Source: Gammaproteobacteria bacterium RIFCSPHIGHO2_12_FULL_45_12
GTDB taxonomy: Bacteria > Pseudomonadota > Gammaproteobacteria > DSM-16500
Length of the DNA stretch: 28,818 bases
Direction: 5' to 3'
NCBI GenBank assembly: GCA_001801665.1
Contig: MGYH01000014.1
Span: 1 to 28,818, forward strand
Positions 1 to 9,276 of this stretch are shown here, piece after piece (within the stretch, counting starts at the first letter, position 1; the number at the start of each line of letters is the position of its first letter). Below the pieces are notes generated by a model. It was not told the origin of the DNA and searched no databases. It saw only the letters and a list, made by a program, of their open reading frames with translations. A program made the translations under genes and the position numbers.

Positions 1-1
1 C

Positions 2-340
2 AAGCAAGGCGCCACCAACATTTTATCTTTTCCCTTTTGCATGCCAAAAGAAATGGAGACAGAAACGAATACAGCCATTCTGGGCGATCTTGTGATTTGC
101 GCCGCCATTGTGAACAAAGAAGCACAACTGTCCGCGCCGCATGACACCCGAGCTAAGGTCATCAAACAACATCAGGAAGCACATTGGGCACATATGGTCA
201 TTCATGGCTTGTTTCATCTCCTCGGTTACGACCATGAAACAGAGAAAGAAGCGAGCGTCATGGAGGCACTGGAAATTAATCAGTTAAAAAAACTGGGATT
301 TCCGAATCCCTACTTAAACAGTGAGAACAACCCGTTATGA
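2..340 (+). CDS. ybeY: Endoribonuclease YbeY, 3' part (5' end outside window)
   Basis: YbeY is a zinc-dependent endoribonuclease needed for 16S rRNA 3'-end maturation and ribosome quality control. The reading frame is open from the first bases of the window and begins with KQGATNILSFPF, which matches the conserved 'ATNVLSFP' strand of the family. The gene therefore starts upstream, and the ATG at 41 is internal. The zinc site is complete: HGLFHLLGYDH at 214-246 gives the family's three histidines. The stop overlaps the next gene in an ATGA junction (337-340), so translation of ybeX is probably coupled. The ybeY-ybeX order is the usual gammaproteobacterial one. Identification is firm; only the N-terminal third is missing. 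Confidence 0.95.
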   Translation, partial: KQGATNILSFPFCMPKEMETETNTAILGDLVICAAIVNKEAQLSAPHDTRAKVIKQHQEAHWAHMVIHGLFHLLGYDHETEKEASVMEALEINQLKKLGFPNPYLNSENNPL

Positions 341-1203
341 GCAAGACATCAGGTGATGATAAAACGCATAAACCACGCGCGTGGCTGGAACGCTTAACGG
401 CATTCATCGTGCGCGAGCCTCAAAATCAGGAGCAACTGATAGAGATTGTCAGGGATGCGGAAGATAGAGACGTATTGAGCGCGGAAATGTTAGGCATGAT
501 TGAACGCATTCTGCATGTTTCACAAATGCAAGTACGGGAAGTCATGATTTCAAAAAGTCAAATGATTACGGTAAACCAGCTCATTTCACTGGATGCCATC
601 TTCGCCATTGCCATGCAATCCGGACACTCGCGCTTTCCCGTTTACGACACAGATGAAAAGGAAATTATAGGTATTTTACTAGCAAAAGACTTATTAAAGT
701 ACTACCTTCATCAAAATAACAAACCTTTTAACATTGCCGACATTATTCGCCCCGCCACCTTTGTACCACAAAGCAAGCGTCTGGATATTTTATTGAGTGA
801 ATTCAGGGTTAACCGAAATCACATTGCCATTGTTCTGGATGAATATGGACATGTGGCAGGATTAATCACCATTGAAGACGTTCTGGAACAAATTGTTGGC
901 GACATTGAAGATGAACATGATATTGATGAAGAAGACGGGCACATTAAAAAACTAGACGATGGTTCATACATCATCAAAGCTTGCACGCCCATTCAGGAAT
1001 TTAATAAACACTTTAAAACCACACTTAACGATGAAGAGTTTGACACGCTCGGCGGGGTCATTATTCAAGCGTTTGGGCATCTGCCAAAACGTGGAGAAAG
1101 TGCAAAAATATTAAATTTTCGCTTTAAAGTATTACAGTGTGATAATCGGCGTATTTACTTGCTGGAAATGAAAGCGCCTAAAACGGCCAAACTGGATCCG
1201 TGA
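337..1203 (+). CDS. ybeX: CorC/YbeX family CBS-domain protein
   Basis: This is a cytosolic CBS-pair protein of the HlyC/CorC family, associated with Mg2+/Co2+ homeostasis and, in enterobacteria, with ribosome metabolism alongside YbeY. It has 288 residues, the usual length for the short form without a DUF21 membrane domain. The segment MQVREVMISKSQMITV opens the first CBS repeat at about residue 68. SRFPVYD and the acidic HIAIVLDEYGHVAGLITIED stretch (second CBS) follow, and a C-terminal CorC_HlyC domain (IKKLDDGSYIIKA through EFDTLGGVIIQAFGHLPKRGE) occupies about residues 205-285. The start codon overlaps the ybeY stop, so the two form an operon. The gene ends 15 bp from the end of the convergent large gene, with no clear terminator hairpin between them. 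Confidence 0.93.
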   Translation: MSKTSGDDKTHKPRAWLERLTAFIVREPQNQEQLIEIVRDAEDRDVLSAEMLGMIERILHVSQMQVREVMISKSQMITVNQLISLDAIFAIAMQSGHSRFPVYDTDEKEIIGILLAKDLLKYYLHQNNKPFNIADIIRPATFVPQSKRLDILLSEFRVNRNHIAIVLDEYGHVAGLITIEDVLEQIVGDIEDEHDIDEEDGHIKKLDDGSYIIKACTPIQEFNKHFKTTLNDEEFDTLGGVIIQAFGHLPKRGESAKILNFRFKVLQCDNRRIYLLEMKAPKTAKLDP

Positions 1204-1217
1204 GGACCGATTGTCTT

Positions 1218-4200
1218 TTAGCGGCATTTGAGACGTGATGCCCTATTTTCCTCATGACAACATTGAAGCCGCGCTTCATGAGACAATGTGTTATTTTGTA
1301 GTAGAGCGATTAGATCTTTTAATTTAGCATCTACCTCATTATTTTTTGGTTGCATATTTGTGAGATTTTGTAGGTTCCTTTTCACACTTTGTTTAAATGG
1401 ATCCTTTTGGGCAAGCTTAAATAAAATTTCCAGCGTATCGCCTGAATGATTCATTTCAGCAGCAGCCTTTAGCGGATTCAACCCATTCAACATGGCGGCA
1501 TGCCTTGCCAATGCACGCCGACCGTCCAAAACCACACCCTGAACATTGACTAGTTTATAACTCATTGCCGCCTGATAGACATCAACAGCCTCATCAAGCT
1601 TCTGTAAAAACAGGCTCTCACCCCGTTTCTGAAAATTGACCAATTCATTAAATTTTCGGCGGCTTTTAGCAACGCCATCCACGAAAAGCAAATTCAATAT
1701 ATCTTGATGGACAGCCGATGATTGACGAAAACGAACTGATTGCGCCTCTTTTGAGACACTTTCGACTAATTTAGGCATGGGTGCCTCCCCAATGCCATCT
1801 AGGCAATAATCGTTGTAATACAGATGGCAATTATGAATTTCTTTCGCGATTCGTGATAACCACTCAAATAATTTGACACCCCGAATGGTTTTCAGATTTT
1901 CATTCGCGCCGGAAATAAAGGAAGAAATGTCTTGTGCCGTTAACTTAAAATAATTGTTAATTATCCGGGTATACTTCTTCTCCGCTATCAATTTCAATAG
2001 TTCTAAAATAGCTTCAGCCTCCTTTTGCACGTCCAAACCCGCATCGCCCTTACCTTCAGGCAATACTGATAGAAAAATGACTATATCCCTTTTGGTTAAT
2101 TTTCCCAGTATCGTGCTCACAATAGACTGGAACGAGTCGCTTTTTAAAATGGGCATGGCCATTTCTTTCATGATGCTATTAATGACTTCCATATCAACCA
2201 ATTCAGATACTTCAGCCGCCATGTCCATTAACTCTTGACGACCTTTTTCAACGAGTTCAGTCAGTGTGATCACTTTCTCTCGATATAGTGGCTTCAAACA
2301 TGCCAATGTAAGACGATTGACTTCATCCACTGACACAAGCTGATCCTTTGAAGCAATAACACGCTTTATCAGCTGACTTGCAAGCTGGGTTAATACCTTA
2401 TCAAAATCATCTTTTTCCGACTCTGCAACAGGTCGCCCATCATCATGGTAAAAATAATCCATCCAATGAATATCTTTAAATGCCGCCTTAAGATCATCCT
2501 CTATCTTTTTTCGATGCTGATATTTTGCGTCAAACGTCATGATATCGCCCATATCGTTTTTGATGTGGTTAGTAGCGTTAATCACCTCGTTTAATGCCGC
2601 CATCGATTGCTTTACCGAGGCATCCAAAAGACAAATCGGCTCTTCCTTTTTCGAAGTCAACCGTTCATTAAGCTTTTCTACCACATTGCATGCCACCTTT
2701 GCAGCATCTTCCTGCCCGTTCATTGCCAACAGGGTGCCCGCCAAATCATAACACGTATCGGTCTCAGCCAATGATTTCTTTAACCGCTCCAAGTGAGACG
2801 CGATAAAAAATGGCTCCACTAAACTTATAAAATACGGATCATGCAATTTCTCTGCCAGCACCGACCGCTTGACCTGCTCGCGCATGGACGGGCGTAATGG
2901 CGGATCAATGCCCATGACTGGCGGGGCCCATGCTTTCACCTGTGACCAAGCTGCGCGGCCATAATGCCTAGCCACTGTCTTCCTGTCAGCTGTCTGCAAG
3001 AAGACTCTTAATTGCTGTGCGTGCCGCTCTGAGGCTTTTAATAAATCGCGCTCACACTGCCTCAAGTAGCCTTCTGGCAACAGCTCCTCTTCCTCAAGGC
3101 AGCTCAGCATGTCAGGCAATAATGACTGCATGGCTTGTAACTTTTCTGCCTCAGTTTCGGCCTGTTTGATTTTCTCAATGTCAGGTTGATATTTTTCAAA
3201 AACCGAAAACCAGTCCTTATATTGACTCATCGCATCCATGACCACAAACTGTGTGTTTTCAGAAAAAAACGTTGTGGCAAGGGGCGCAAAATGACGCATA
3301 AAAAATTCATTGAAGCGATTTTTCGACAATATCAACTCCATCGTGATGTCATTGTTTTTTCCCTTCACAAAGCGCCGGAGCCTCTCCATTGCAACCGTGA
3401 CACGCTCTTTTTCGTTGGCCTGTTTTGTTTCTTCGTGACACTGCTGAATGATTCCCCTTAATTCTTCTGAATTGTTATCATCACGAATAACACGGATAAC
3501 TTCATCAACATCATGACTAGCAAGATTCGCTCTAAAATGCTCCTTAAAAATATCGCTTTTTAAATACCGATGCACTTCCTCTACCATCAGCTTAGACGCT
3601 AGCTGCTTAAGATGATCTACTTTTTCATGAATGAGATTACCCGGGTGCCGCATATCATCTTTAGACAGATCAGCAAGACCAGGGATATCGCGCAGAATAT
3701 GATAAGATGCCGTTAATGAGATTTCAAAAGCAGCTGATGCGGCATTTTCAAAATCGTCACGTCGTTTCTCATATAATTCGATAAAACCCTCATATTGACG
3801 GCATGCATCCTCAAAATCGGCATGCTTTTCAGGAGGGAGTGTTTTTTTAAATGCGGGCATGATTTTTTTTCTGAAAATAGCATTAATTTTTTGTTTCGAT
3901 TCGGCATTCATAACAGACGATTGATGTTTAGAAATATTTTGTTTAGTTTTTTCCATTTCCATATTTATCGTTTTGTTTGCCTCCATCATGACAATGCCGC
4001 ACTTAACCATTTCGCTAAAGGTAGCGGACTGAACCACTTTGGCATAGACTGAATCCACTGCGTTCGGACTTCCGATATGGAAAAAACGCTTTGCCGCATT
4101 CGTTATCCGGATAAACGTTAATTTGATATTTGTCACCAGGTTATTCGCCACATATAATGCTCTTGCGCCCAATGAAAGCAGGGTACCCACCCACCTCGAT

Positions 4201-6896
4201 AACCGTGTCATCCCTCTCGCTTTTCTAATTTTCTTCAATCTCAACGCGATGCCCTGCCTGATATCGGCAAACAATTCTTTAGCCTGTTTTCGTGTTAAAT
4301 CCAGATCATGGGAGTTAAGGTTATTAATGGGGCGTAAACATTCATTGATCGCCGTAAGAAGAGCCTGAGTCATTTTCAGATTATTCGGCTTTTCGCCGCG
4401 CCTCGCGCGATCCTCATACCACCTCACCATTTTGTTAATTAATGCATCGCCTTCTGCCTGAATGAAATGCTTTTTATAGCGATCAAGTCCCATAAAATAT
4501 TCTGGATAAATATTTTCTTTCTCAAGCTGCGTCAGCTCATAGCTGGGCACCACCTTCTCCCCATAGGCGTGTATCACCACGGGTGCTTTCTCAGGATCAA
4601 ACCCTCTGCATCGTCCAGCACCCTGAATGATTTTCTCAGGATTATTCAGGCTATCGGCATCATCTGGCACCACCTGAATCACGGTTGCCAGATTTTCATC
4701 ATTAAACCCTTCGGTTTTTTTATTAGTGGCATACAAGGCAACCAGACCTTGTAAAAAATAATTATCGGCAATTGTTTCGGCCGTTTCCGGACCTACCAAC
4801 TTATCATTTACCTTATAATGTGCGGCAACAGGCTCGTAAAAATATTCATAGCTTAGTGTGTTCAATTCTTCCATCAAATCGTGCGGCCGTTTTTTGGCCG
4901 TCTCTTTTAACATGCCATTTTCATACATCGTTTGGTAGCTTTCTTCATAATGCGTAAATGGCATGCCGCCATTCACATGATCCACCAGATACAATGCAGC
5001 ATGAGTGGCGCTATATGCTTTTAATTTTTCATGATTGGACATGCCAAGATCATTAAGCCAGTAAGGATGCAATGCATTATTTTCACAAATGTTCCAAAGG
5101 ATTCCTGATTTTTTTACTGAATCTTCCTCGTTCGCTAATGCCTTGATTTTATCCGTCATCAACGTCAATATTTCGGCTACTTGACTGGCGCCGGCATCAT
5201 CAATGCCTTTTCTATTTTTGTCTTTATCAAATCGCAGTAACCTTTCATAGTCAGCTTGCGTTATTTCCGTATTTTTAAATTTCGTCTCACACAGCGTCAT
5301 TAAATGCTTTCCGCCGTCACAAGTCGATCTTAATTTATTTAAGTCAATGGTAGATAAGCCCGTGACATGACGCAAAAGGAATTCAAGAAGTCCTTGATAC
5401 ACATTCATTTCAATCTGATCGTACATCATTTTAAGATTTTCATCTGGATCATGGCCGGATGATCGCATCTTTGATTGATACTGTTCGTTTAGAAAACAAA
5501 GATATTGCTTATTAATCTCCTTTTCCGGATGATCGATGGCGCAATAGTTTATCCCATTTTCTGTGCTGCAATGACGCACTTCCTGTTTAAACGCACGATA
5601 AAGCAAGCCACGCCCACGTTTATTACCGTCCTGATAAACATCAATTGGCATGTTTTCATCAAACTTCAACTCATGCGCAACATTAGTCTTATGAAAAATC
5701 TGGCTGGCATTGTGATGGTTTTTGCGTGCTCTGAGATAGTTATTCAGGTTAATCAGCTCATCCCCATCATCAATAATAAGCAATATCTTATCGCCAGATG
5801 GCCTCCGCATTCGCTTTTTTTTATCGAAAAAAACCATTGTCGGCAATCTTTCCATCACATTCAGGATGGCGCTGCTGATTGGCGGCTGAAACATATTTGC
5901 CATAGCCAAACTGACACGCTGCCTGATTGTTCCACCTGCCTCACCCAGCTTATCACCAATGGTTCTAGCATGGTCAGCCACAAAAATGGGGATGCTGCCT
6001 TGACCATTTTTCTCTTTCTCAATGGATGACATGGTTGCAATCGGTTTTTCGCCGGCCAACTGATAAGTTTTTTTATCGGGTGTGGCCGTATACGAGAGCA
6101 TCCAGTTTTTTTCGACCATTTGTATGATTTTTAATTTTCGAACTTCCTGCACCATGAACAAATGCTGTTCATCCAGTGACAGGACAACGGGACTCTTCAA
6201 TGCCTCAATTTCTGCATACCAGTCATCTAGTAACTCTTCCGCTGGCACGATTATTTGTTTATGTTCGCAATCAACCTGATCAAGTGCTTGAATCAAATGG
6301 CTGTCAGCGGCGGGCAAATTATCCAGTAGCGTATTTGGCAATAAGCGTTTCAAATCCCGTTTAAATTGTTCCAACAGTTTTTGTGGCATTGCAAATATGC
6401 CGCTGACATGACTGACTTTCAGGCAAAGAAACCACAATGCCTGAATAAATGTCTTACCCGATCCGGCAGGTAGCGCATTTAATAAATTATTAATATCAGA
6501 ATCGCTATTATACGCCGCAAGACGATTATAGATATTATCTAACTGTATTAAATGAGAAGCATATAATGACATCTTATCCGGTCCACCCACTTGAATAATT
6601 TCGCCAGAAGGGTGAAGCGTCAGACTAGCCGTTGTTCGATATGGGCCACGGTCAGCCTCTCTTGCGACTTCTTGATTGTCACAAAAAACGGTCACTTTAT
6701 TTTGAGGTGATTTTTCAATGCGAATGACAACCATCTTACCTATTATAAAGTGCTCAAATTGATGCGTCCCAGGTAACAATGCCTCCATGTCAATTTGATT
6801 AACCCATGCATCCGTTTCCGCAATGGTACGGTAGGCTTGACGCACGTGATCTATGCCATGCATGAGCTGCCTTTTCATTTCAGGGTTTATTATCAT
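1218..6896 (-). CDS. Giant SF2 helicase-like protein of unknown role
   Basis: A 1892-residue protein. The N-terminal part shows superfamily 2 motor motifs: NALPAGSGKT (Walker A, about residue 143), VVLSLDEQH (DExH-like motif II, about 240), SYTATP (motif III-like, about 268) and IIQGAGRCRG (motif VI-like, about 760). The gap between motifs III and VI is unusually long (about 490 residues), so the second RecA-like lobe carries a large insertion. The remaining 1,100 residues are charged, mostly helical and not recognised. One hydrophobic/amphipathic stretch lies near residues 895-925 (WVGTLLSLGARALYVANN). A single degenerate ankyrin-like repeat (NGLNPLKAAAEMNHSGDTLE) sits near the C-terminus. 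No signal peptide is seen. The first ATG is used; an alternative is the Met at residue 7, and neither has a strong ribosome binding site. Size and composition resemble secreted effectors of intracellular Legionellales, but no secretion signal was identified, so this is speculation. The motor assignment is good; substrate and role are unknown. Confidence 0.8.
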   Translation of the reverse strand: MIINPEMKRQLMHGIDHVRQAYRTIAETDAWVNQIDMEALLPGTHQFEHFIIGKMVVIRIEKSPQNKVTVFCDNQEVAREADRGPYRTTASLTLHPSGEIIQVGGPDKMSLYASHLIQLDNIYNRLAAYNSDSDINNLLNALPAGSGKTFIQALWFLCLKVSHVSGIFAMPQKLLEQFKRDLKRLLPNTLLDNLPAADSHLIQALDQVDCEHKQIIVPAEELLDDWYAEIEALKSPVVLSLDEQHLFMVQEVRKLKIIQMVEKNWMLSYTATPDKKTYQLAGEKPIATMSSIEKEKNGQGSIPIFVADHARTIGDKLGEAGGTIRQRVSLAMANMFQPPISSAILNVMERLPTMVFFDKKKRMRRPSGDKILLIIDDGDELINLNNYLRARKNHHNASQIFHKTNVAHELKFDENMPIDVYQDGNKRGRGLLYRAFKQEVRHCSTENGINYCAIDHPEKEINKQYLCFLNEQYQSKMRSSGHDPDENLKMMYDQIEMNVYQGLLEFLLRHVTGLSTIDLNKLRSTCDGGKHLMTLCETKFKNTEITQADYERLLRFDKDKNRKGIDDAGASQVAEILTLMTDKIKALANEEDSVKKSGILWNICENNALHPYWLNDLGMSNHEKLKAYSATHAALYLVDHVNGGMPFTHYEESYQTMYENGMLKETAKKRPHDLMEELNTLSYEYFYEPVAAHYKVNDKLVGPETAETIADNYFLQGLVALYATNKKTEGFNDENLATVIQVVPDDADSLNNPEKIIQGAGRCRGFDPEKAPVVIHAYGEKVVPSYELTQLEKENIYPEYFMGLDRYKKHFIQAEGDALINKMVRWYEDRARRGEKPNNLKMTQALLTAINECLRPINNLNSHDLDLTRKQAKELFADIRQGIALRLKKIRKARGMTRLSRWVGTLLSLGARALYVANNLVTNIKLTFIRITNAAKRFFHIGSPNAVDSVYAKVVQSATFSEMVKCGIVMMEANKTINMEMEKTKQNISKHQSSVMNAESKQKINAIFRKKIMPAFKKTLPPEKHADFEDACRQYEGFIELYEKRRDDFENAASAAFEISLTASYHILRDIPGLADLSKDDMRHPGNLIHEKVDHLKQLASKLMVEEVHRYLKSDIFKEHFRANLASHDVDEVIRVIRDDNNSEELRGIIQQCHEETKQANEKERVTVAMERLRRFVKGKNNDITMELILSKNRFNEFFMRHFAPLATTFFSENTQFVVMDAMSQYKDWFSVFEKYQPDIEKIKQAETEAEKLQAMQSLLPDMLSCLEEEELLPEGYLRQCERDLLKASERHAQQLRVFLQTADRKTVARHYGRAAWSQVKAWAPPVMGIDPPLRPSMREQVKRSVLAEKLHDPYFISLVEPFFIASHLERLKKSLAETDTCYDLAGTLLAMNGQEDAAKVACNVVEKLNERLTSKKEEPICLLDASVKQSMAALNEVINATNHIKNDMGDIMTFDAKYQHRKKIEDDLKAAFKDIHWMDYFYHDDGRPVAESEKDDFDKVLTQLASQLIKRVIASKDQLVSVDEVNRLTLACLKPLYREKVITLTELVEKGRQELMDMAAEVSELVDMEVINSIMKEMAMPILKSDSFQSIVSTILGKLTKRDIVIFLSVLPEGKGDAGLDVQKEAEAILELLKLIAEKKYTRIINNYFKLTAQDISSFISGANENLKTIRGVKLFEWLSRIAKEIHNCHLYYNDYCLDGIGEAPMPKLVESVSKEAQSVRFRQSSAVHQDILNLLFVDGVAKSRRKFNELVNFQKRGESLFLQKLDEAVDVYQAAMSYKLVNVQGVVLDGRRALARHAAMLNGLNPLKAAAEMNHSGDTLEILFKLAQKDPFKQSVKRNLQNLTNMQPKNNEVDAKLKDLIALLQNNTLSHEARLQCCHEENRASRLKCR

Positions 6897-7203
6897 CGAT
6901 ACACCATCTTGACTTGCGGCAGATAAGAAATAAGCGTGTTTCTCATGATAAAGAAATGAGCTTAAGAAAACCTTAAGTCAGCTCAAATAATTGACGCCAT
7001 TTTACTACCCCACTCACCTGGTGGCTTGCAAGAAATGGTCGCTCAACTCCGTAATAGCATCATCATGGGAAATCTGGCTACCAAAGAATAGCTTGTGCCG
7101 CCGTGCTGGCCTGCCGGAAGGAGATTGTATAAACTTAATGGGACGAACTTTAAAAAAGTTATTCCTGACAACCTGTGTTTTAAATTAAGTAAAGAGATCA
7201 AGC
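6897..7203. other. Intergenic region between divergent giant gene and deformylase
   Basis: This 307-bp gap should hold the promoters of the minus-strand giant gene and of the plus-strand deformylase. Besides the hairpin at 6957-6984, a plus-strand frame around 7018-7080 reads GGLQEMVAQLRNSIIMGNLATKE before a stop. That is protein-like in composition and may be a decayed gene remnant, but I do not recognise it. No tRNA or clear sigma70 promoter was found. Confidence 0.3.
6957..6984. repeat. Imperfect inverted repeat (CTTAAG arms)
   Basis: TGAGCTTAAG and CTTAAG-tca-GCTCA form a stem with a three-base bulge and an AAAAC loop. It lies 61 bp upstream of the giant gene's start on the minus strand. 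It could be an operator or a transcript hairpin. No T-tract follows on either strand, so it is not a standard terminator. Confidence 0.4.
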
Positions 7204-7809
7204 ATGTCAAAATTGCTGTTGTTTGCCGAAAAATCTAGTTTAATTTTACGCGAAGTGATGCCAGACATTCAAGACTTCACGGACCCGCTACTTCATGAAA
7301 CGATTAGCGATATGTGTTACTCCATTTTACCTCAGCAACTTAAAGCGGCCAATGGCGCTCATGAAAGTGCGGCAGGCATGGCGGCCAATCAGTGGGGAAT
7401 TAAAAAAAGGATATTTATTTTTACACCGGAAGGATCAGGGGAAGGTAAAAAATTAGAGATCATGATCAATCCTTCCTATCTTCCCCATCTTCGCGCAGAT
7501 GAAATCAAGCCCGCCTTAAAAGAAGCTTTTGAAGGCTGCTTTTCTGTTCCACTTACAACTGGCATCGTGACGCGTTATGAAGCGATTAAGGCGACTTTTT
7601 ACAATCCAGCAGGAGAAAAAATTGAACGTCTCATGGAAGGGTGGGAGGCCCGCGTATTCCAGCACGAAACAGATCACTTAAACGGGAAACTGTTTGATGG
7701 CCTGCTTGATCATTACTTAGGCCCCGACTGTCGTGAACGCATTATTTTCAAAGATGCAGAAGAAATGAAATGTTTTTGGGAGAATATGGCAAACACACGA
7801 CATGAATAG
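7204..7809 (+). CDS. def: Peptide deformylase
   Basis: Removes the N-formyl group from nascent proteins with a metal-dependent active site. All three family motifs are present: GMAANQ (residues 58-63, motif I GxGxAAxQ with Met at the variable position), EGCFS (110-114, with metal ligand Cys112) and HETDH (154-158, with His ligands and catalytic Glu155). At 201 residues it is longer than the typical 165-175. Extra sequence lies at the N-terminus (KSSLILREVMPDIQDFTDP), where the family usually reads DPxLRxxA, and at the C-terminus. It is not next to fmt, so it is probably an accessory deformylase rather than the housekeeping fmt-linked copy. The usual Leu of EGCLS is Phe here. The ATG at 7204 is preceded by a weak AAAGAG. 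Confidence 0.92.
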   Translation: MSKLLLFAEKSSLILREVMPDIQDFTDPLLHETISDMCYSILPQQLKAANGAHESAAGMAANQWGIKKRIFIFTPEGSGEGKKLEIMINPSYLPHLRADEIKPALKEAFEGCFSVPLTTGIVTRYEAIKATFYNPAGEKIERLMEGWEARVFQHETDHLNGKLFDGLLDHYLGPDCRERIIFKDAEEMKCFWENMANTRHE

Positions 7810-7882
7810 CAATCTGATTCAGGTTAGTCACCCGCACGAGGAAACCGCTTTCTTAAAAAAAGTAGCCGCGCTAAATCTTTAG
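7802..7882 (+). other. 26-codon open frame overlapping the def stop
   Basis: An ATG eight bases before the end of the deformylase gene opens a 26-codon frame (MNSNLIQVSHPHEETAFLKKVAALNL) ending in TAG. The overlap is typical of translational coupling, so this may be a leader or the 5' remnant of a lost downstream gene next to the island boundary. No known peptide is recognised. Low confidence. Confidence 0.18.
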
Positions 7883-7941
7883 TGTCGGGCATGGAAATTG
7901 GCCTAGTGCATTGATGAGGAAGATTGTTTTGATAATTCTAA

Positions 7942-7984
7942 CCTCCCGGGAGGGAGTTGAACCCCCGACCTGCCCCTTAGGAGG
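7942..7984 (-). repeat. Left attachment site: diverged 3' half of tRNA-Arg
   Basis: Read on the minus strand, this begins with the anticodon-loop sequence CCTCCTAAGG. It continues through a pairable T arm (GGGGG-TTCAACT-CCCTC, one G-T pair) and ends in CCGGGAGG followed by TTA instead of CCA. Past 7985 there is no D arm or 5' acceptor strand, so it is not a functional tRNA. The 20-bp core is identical to the intact tRNA-Arg at 15697-15770, while the T arm and acceptor differ at several positions. Confidence 0.8.
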
Positions 7985-8047
7985 CGCTAGGTTTTGTGTT
8001 TGATGAAGTCCGCTTTCGTATAAAAAACCATTAAAAATAAGCTGTTT

Positions 8048-8082
8048 ATTCTATTGCTTTGTTTGGCGTTGTCCAATAGAAT
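8048..8082. repeat. 9-bp inverted repeat upstream of DUF1016 gene
   Basis: ATTCTATTG (8048-8056) and CAATAGAAT (8074-8082) are perfect inverted copies separated by 17 bp, ending 65 bp before the DUF1016 start. The geometry suits a dimeric regulator or an integrase/excisionase arm site near the island end. It differs from the 1-bp-centre palindromes found elsewhere in the island. Confidence 0.5.
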
Positions 8083-8147
8083 GCGCGCAAATCCAATCAT
8101 TTTTAGGCACCTATCTAGGTCCCCGACATAAGGAGCAATAATAATCC

Positions 8148-9272
8148 ATGTCTTCCAACAAAAAATCGCTAACCCCCCTCAAGTCTGAACGAAAACAACG
8201 TGGGCGGGTTGATCGCACGGTTATGTTTCCTGTTCCTCCGCCCAAAATTGAGCTGCCAGAAGACTATCCTAACTGGTTAGCCGACCTCAAGCATCGTATT
8301 CAATCTGAGCGTTTGCGCATTGTGATAACCAGCAATACTGCAATGATTTTATTATATTGGGACATAGGCCAACGTATTCTTGAAAAACAGAAGGCACAAG
8401 GATGGGGTGCAAAAATTATTGATCGTCTTTCATTTGACCTACATGAACAATTTCCTGAAATGAGAGGCTTTTCACCGCGCAATCTCAAATACATGAGAGC
8501 ATTTGCTGCTGCATGGCCTAACCACGAAATTGTGCAAAAGGCTCTTGCACAATTAAGCTGGTACCAAAATCTTGTTTTACTGCAAAAACTTAAAAGCACA
8601 GAACATCGGCTTTGGTACGCTGAAAAAGCTTATGAACACGGCTGGTCTGGCAATATTTTGGCAATACAAATTGAAACTCAAGCACATGCGCGCTTTGTCA
8701 AAGCACCAAACAATTTTCCAGCCACATTACCACCGCTAGATTCCGATCATGCAACCCAAATATTTAAAGACCCTTATTTATTCGATTTTCTTGGCACTGA
8801 CGCACCTCGTCGGGAAAGAGAATTAGAGAATGGTTTAGTTGAACATGTTCAAAAATTTCTGCTTGAACTTGGACAGGGCTTTGCTTTTGTTGGCCGTCAA
8901 ATACTCCTGGAATTAGGCGACCAAGATTATCGCCTTGACTTGCTTTTCTATCATCTTAAATTGCGCCGATACGTAGTAATTGAACTGAAAGCACGCGCTT
9001 TTGAGCCTGGCGATGGAGTGCAATTAGGGATGTATATGCATGCCGTAGACAAATTGTTATGTCATCCGGACGATAAACCTACCATTGGCTTACTGCTGGT
9101 ACGCGAAAAAAATCGCGTTTTGGTTGAGTACGCACTAGGAGACACTAACCGCCCAATTACAGTCGCAGAATGGGAGACGCAACTTACTCAATCGCTACCA
9201 GATAATTTGAAGGGAAGTCTACCTAGTGTTGAAGAAATCGAGGCAGAGCTTGGGACTCAACCCCTTGAGTAA
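8148..9272 (+). CDS. DUF1016 (YhcG-type) PD-(D/E)XK nuclease-like protein
   Basis: A 374-residue protein of the DUF1016 family: an N-terminal winged-helix-like domain plus a C-terminal PD-(D/E)XK nuclease fold. The N-terminal part shows the family signatures MILLYWDIGQRI, KIIDRLSFDL and GFSPRNLKYMRAF. The nuclease core is intact, with Asp264 in YRLDLLFYH and Glu279-x-Lys281 in VIELKAR. Between the domains is the hinge EIVQKALAQLSWYQN, whose coding DNA is itself a palindrome (8528-8554). The ATG follows a good site (AAGGAG, 8131-8136). It sits just inside the left end of the island and immediately upstream of the palindrome array and integrase. Family members often travel with restriction systems and mobile elements, but their biochemical role is poorly defined. 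A 6-bp inverted repeat (ACTCAA-CCCC-TTGAGT) overlaps the last codons. Confidence 0.9.
   Translation: MSSNKKSLTPLKSERKQRGRVDRTVMFPVPPPKIELPEDYPNWLADLKHRIQSERLRIVITSNTAMILLYWDIGQRILEKQKAQGWGAKIIDRLSFDLHEQFPEMRGFSPRNLKYMRAFAAAWPNHEIVQKALAQLSWYQNLVLLQKLKSTEHRLWYAEKAYEHGWSGNILAIQIETQAHARFVKAPNNFPATLPPLDSDHATQIFKDPYLFDFLGTDAPRRERELENGLVEHVQKFLLELGQGFAFVGRQILLELGDQDYRLDLLFYHLKLRRYVVIELKARAFEPGDGVQLGMYMHAVDKLLCHPDDKPTIGLLLVREKNRVLVEYALGDTNRPITVAEWETQLTQSLPDNLKGSLPSVEEIEAELGTQPLE
8528..8554. repeat. Coding palindrome in the DUF1016 hinge
   Basis: AATT + GTGCAAAAGGCTCTTGCAC + AATT. The 19-bp core has a 9-1-9 layout centred at 8541 with one mismatch (8538 with 8544). The core matches the first palindrome of the array (9281-9299) at 18 of 19 positions, and the eighth (9545-9563) at 16 of 19. 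The centre is the first base of codon 132 (Ala), six residues before Trp138. Confidence 0.9.
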
Positions 9273-9276
9273 TTGC

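Noticed and set aside
5505..6029. 174-codon plus-strand frame opposite the giant gene
   Set aside because: Antisense shadow of a clearly coding minus-strand gene; composition is not protein-like.
7942..7984. Second functional tRNA-Arg gene
   Set aside because: Only the anticodon loop to acceptor 3' half is present; no D arm, no 5' acceptor strand and no CCA.
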